This document shows, one piece after another, positions 61,556 through 64,000 of a stretch of DNA of 64,000 nt. The translations under genes and the position numbers were made by a program. Source of the DNA: Flavobacterium orientale. GTDB taxonomy: Bacteria; Bacteroidota; Bacteroidia; Flavobacteriales; Flavobacteriaceae. The first letter of the stretch is position 1, and each line of letters begins with the position of its first letter. A model generated the notes under the pieces. It was not told the DNA's origin. It did not search any database and worked only from the letters and a program-made list of their open reading frames with translations. Where the stretch lies: positions 62,001 through 126,000 of the forward strand of contig NZ_BMFG01000006.1 in assembly GCF_014638005.1 (NCBI RefSeq), in the 5' to 3' direction.

Positions 61556-62437
61556 TTATTTCGTAGCTTTTTCAGCAAGAATTGAAGTTCTGTTTTCTTG
61601 TTCTTTTATAATTTCAGACAGGTAGTTGGATACCAAATTTTCCAATTCTTTTTCAGAAATATCATTTGCTTTTGGTTTGTTAATTAATTCTAACCAAGGT
61701 GATTTTCCATCAAAATCATAGTCACCAAAAACGATGACAGGAATTCCTTTGGCTTGAACAGTATTGGCATCTTTCAAAATCCATTCGTCAGCCCAATCAT
61801 ACATCCATTTGGCATCATTTTCCAATAAACGCAAACAGGAATGTGAAGCCGGATAACCGGGCAATTCATATTGATGCCAACCTACGCCTTCTTCATTTTC
61901 AATATTAAAATTCCAACGCAAAATCCATTCATCATCCACGGTGCTTTGTACTTCTTCACCTTTCCAATTGGTAAAAAACAAACCGGTTGGTGTTTTGTGA
62001 GCTTTTGAACCCAAACTGGTTGGTCCCCATTTTACTAATTCGCCATATTCATACAATCCATAAGCTTGAATAGGATAGGAGAAAATAGCAATTTTCGGCA
62101 CATCAAATAGATTTTTTACGGTATATGGAAAAGGGGAATAGGCCAAAAAATCATCATCAAATTTATCAGGTACAATTAAACTGTCGGCTTTTGGCAATGT
62201 TGATTTGTCAATTCGGTTTAATGAGACAATGGTTGTTATTTCACTTCCTGAAAATTTAGATTTAAAAATTTTTCGAATAGAATCGTTTTTTAATGACCAA
62301 ATTGAATAGGTAAAATCTTGCGGTTTATCATATTTTCTTTCAGGAACCGGATGTTCTTTTTTAACTTCTTTTTCGTTTTGACAAGAGATAAGAAGTGAAA
62401 TAATTATAAGGAATACTGTATGTTTTAAACTATTCAT
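61556..62437 (-). CDS. L,D-transpeptidase lipoprotein
   Basis: The 293-residue product has a signal with lipobox LISC (cysteine near 19) and a YkuD catalytic domain from about 115 to 250. The active cysteine is in PASHSCLRLLENDAKW near 198, and the histidine ligand is in VGWHQYELPG. The family forms 3-3 peptidoglycan cross-links or attaches proteins. SHSC replaces the usual SHGC, a common variant. Single gene. Confidence 0.92.
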   Translation of the reverse strand: MNSLKHTVFLIIISLLISCQNEKEVKKEHPVPERKYDKPQDFTYSIWSLKNDSIRKIFKSKFSGSEITTIVSLNRIDKSTLPKADSLIVPDKFDDDFLAYSPFPYTVKNLFDVPKIAIFSYPIQAYGLYEYGELVKWGPTSLGSKAHKTPTGLFFTNWKGEEVQSTVDDEWILRWNFNIENEEGVGWHQYELPGYPASHSCLRLLENDAKWMYDWADEWILKDANTVQAKGIPVIVFGDYDFDGKSPWLELINKPKANDISEKELENLVSNYLSEIIKEQENRTSILAEKATK

Positions 62438-62646
62438 AGGTTTAATTTTTTGGGGAATTGTGAATAATTATAAATGTAGTTAATTTGAATTTGAAATTAT
62501 TTTTATCACCTTTCTTTTAAACATACTTTAACTTTTATCATGAAAATCTCATTGGAAATTTTCTATTTCAATTTAAAAAGATTCATTTTACTTTAAATAG
62601 ATTTAAAAGACAACCCATTTTTGTTGTAATTCCCTCAAAAATAGTT
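62438..62646. other. Upstream gap of rpsA
   Basis: The gap between the transpeptidase start and rpsA is 358 bases. The first part is AT-rich without a gene; the rest holds the rpsA promoter and about 110 bases of untranslated leader. Nothing else is seen. Confidence 0.5.
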
Positions 62647-62676
62647 TTGTAATTACAAAAAAGCTTCGTAATTTTG
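62647..62676 (+). promoter_or_regulatory. Promoter of rpsA
   Basis: TTG at 62647-62649 and TAATTTTG at 62669-62676 are 19 bases apart, an exact consensus. Transcription would start near 62683, leaving an untranslated leader of about 110 bases. Confidence 0.75.
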
Positions 62677-62795
62677 CACACCTTTTGGCGAAGAAGAGTT
62701 TCCATTGGGTATAAACTATTTATGTAAACAACTTCTGCTGTTTTCTATCGCTTTCAGAAACTCAAGAAAATACAGAATACAAATTTTTTATCAGC

Positions 62796-64000
62796 ATGTC
62801 TGAAATTTTAAAAGAACAAGAAGCGTTTTTAGCAAACTTTAACTGGCACAACTTCCAAGAAGGAATTGATGTAGTAGATGAAAAAAACCTAAGAGAATTT
62901 GAAGAGTTAGTTGCTAAGACCTTCATTTCAACTGACAGCGAAGAAGTAGTAATGGGAACTGTTGTTCGTATTACTGACAGAGACGCCATCGTTGACATCA
63001 ACGCGAAATCTGAAGGAGTTATTTCTCTTAACGAATTCCGTTACAACCCAAACTTAAAAGTGGGTGACAAAGTAGAAGTATTAATCGACGTTCGTGAAGA
63101 CAGAACAGGTCAATTGGTATTATCTCACAGAAAAGCAAGAACTATCAAAGCATGGGATCGTGTTATTTCGGCTCATGATACAGGAGAGATTGTAAACGGT
63201 TTTGTTAAATGCAGAACTAAAGGTGGTATGATTGTAGACGTTTTCGGAATCGAAGCTTTCTTACCTGGATCACAAATTGATGTGAAACCAATCCGTGATT
63301 ACGATCAATATGTAAACAAAATGATGGAGTTTAAAGTGGTAAAAATTAATCACGAATTCAAAAACGTGGTTGTTTCTCACAAAGCTCTTATCGAAGCTGA
63401 TATCGAAGTTCAGAAAAAAGAAATCATTGGTCAATTAGAAAAAGGACAAGTATTAGAAGGTGTTGTTAAAAACATTACTTCTTATGGTGTGTTTATTGAC
63501 TTAGGAGGTGTTGATGGATTAATCCACATTACCGACCTTTCTTGGTCAAGAATCAATCACCCAAGTGAAGTTCTTGAATTAGACCAAAAATTAAACGTTG
63601 TAATTCTTGATTTTGATGATGAGAAAACAAGAATCCAATTAGGTTTAAAACAATTAAACGCTCACCCATGGGATGCCTTGAATGCAGACTTGAAAGTTGG
63701 TGATAAAGTGAAAGGTAAAGTAGTAGTTATAGCTGATTACGGTGCTTTCATTGAAGTTGCTGAAGGTGTTGAAGGTTTGATTCACGTTTCTGAAATGTCT
63801 TGGTCAACGCATTTACGTTCGGCTCAAGATTTCATGAAAATTGGAGACGAGGTTGAAGCAGTTGTGTTAACTTTAGACAGAGACGAAAGAAAAATGTCTT
63901 TAGGTATCAAACAAATGACTCAAGATCCTTGGACTGATATTACTGCTAAATATCCTGTTGGTTCAAAACACACAGGTATCGTTAGAAACTTTACAAACTT
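62796..64000 (+). CDS. rpsA: 30S ribosomal protein S1 (partial, runs off the window)
   Basis: ATG at 62796 opens a frame still open at the right edge, 401 codons visible. It contains at least four S1 repeats: VVMGTVVRITDRDAIVDI near 52, GEIVNGFVKCRTKGGMIVDVFGIEAFLP near 130, LEGVVKNITSYGVFIDLGGVDGLIHITDLSWSRI near 218, and VKGKVVVIADYGAFIEVAEGVEGLIHVSEMSW near 302, with another starting at the edge. It binds mRNA on the small subunit. The frame is missing in simple ORF lists because it has no stop in the window. Confidence 0.96.
   Translation, partial: MSEILKEQEAFLANFNWHNFQEGIDVVDEKNLREFEELVAKTFISTDSEEVVMGTVVRITDRDAIVDINAKSEGVISLNEFRYNPNLKVGDKVEVLIDVREDRTGQLVLSHRKARTIKAWDRVISAHDTGEIVNGFVKCRTKGGMIVDVFGIEAFLPGSQIDVKPIRDYDQYVNKMMEFKVVKINHEFKNVVVSHKALIEADIEVQKKEIIGQLEKGQVLEGVVKNITSYGVFIDLGGVDGLIHITDLSWSRINHPSEVLELDQKLNVVILDFDDEKTRIQLGLKQLNAHPWDALNADLKVGDKVKGKVVVIADYGAFIEVAEGVEGLIHVSEMSWSTHLRSAQDFMKIGDEVEAVVLTLDRDERKMSLGIKQMTQDPWTDITAKYPVGSKHTGIVRNFTN

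Noticed and set aside
62762..63001. Minus-strand 79-codon frame at the right edge
   Set aside because: It is antisense to the start of rpsA, whose S1 domains are unmistakable.

Overview
The window is a stretch of chromosome from a member of the Flavobacteriaceae (Bacteroidota), most likely Flavobacterium or a close relative. The signs are: low GC content; Bacteroidota-type promoters (a TTG -33 box with a TAnnTTTG -7 box) in front of many genes; lipoproteins with short lipoboxes; a fused LpxC-FabZ; a fused HisB and HisIE; the type IX secretion regulator PorX; a cargo protein with a type IX C-terminal sorting tail; and many DUF families typical of this phylum. No tRNA, rRNA, prophage, CRISPR array or transposase gene was seen. 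One structural RNA, RNase P RNA, is present.

Layout. 1-2.4 kb: envelope proteins and a fasciclin lipoprotein. 2.4-2.7 kb: a gap with small palindromic repeats. 2.7-3.9 kb: tpiA and a TlpA-like thioredoxin. 3.9-5.5 kb: an unusual segment with six ~150 bp repeat units, each starting CCACATAG and mostly ending CTATGTGG, followed by a GxxExxY nuclease-like gene split by one in-frame TGA. The gene lies between the array and a last inverted copy of the repeat tip. 5.5-8.5 kb: minus-strand operon of a peptide-type ABC permease, a small membrane protein, a DoxX/MauE-thioredoxin protein and DUF1599. 8.6-12.5 kb: folP, lipoproteins, rlmH, a DUF3667 protein and rnpB. 12.8-20.6 kb: a type IX cargo protein, the rsmD-DUF3822 cluster, a RecD-like helicase, DUF4126, kdsB and an acyltransferase. 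20.6-26.7 kb: an XRE regulator with twin operator-like palindromes, an M14 peptidase, an Lrp regulator, ppc and DinB. 26.7-30.6 kb: a deoxyhypusine synthase-like protein next to a PLP amino-acid decarboxylase (probable polyamine pair), a previously hidden 59-residue gene, and aroB. 30.7-36.8 kb: proline dehydrogenase, an alanine dehydrogenase-like enzyme with altered active-site motifs, tsaE, porX and a broken DUF1398 gene. 36.9-44.4 kb: HD hydrolase, lpxD, lpxC-fabZ, lpxA, efp, a second lpxD-like gene and sucD. 44.5-51.3 kb: housekeeping and accessory genes including fabG, a VWA protein and an SPFH protein. 51.4-58.9 kb: the complete histidine operon hisG-D-C-B-H-A-F-IE, preceded by a leader peptide with five consecutive histidines and a terminator, a classic attenuation arrangement. 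59-62.4 kb: GH13 amylase-like lipoprotein, a beta-barrel protein and an L,D-transpeptidase. 62.8 kb to the end: rpsA, running off the window.

Functionally most of the window is core metabolism and envelope biogenesis (lipid A, fatty acids, histidine, glycolysis/anaplerosis, translation). The parts that stand out are the repeat array with the GxxExxY gene, the his leader, several small palindromic repeats in intergenic gaps, two genes each broken by a single stop codon, and the polyamine-like gene pair with the small upstream gene.
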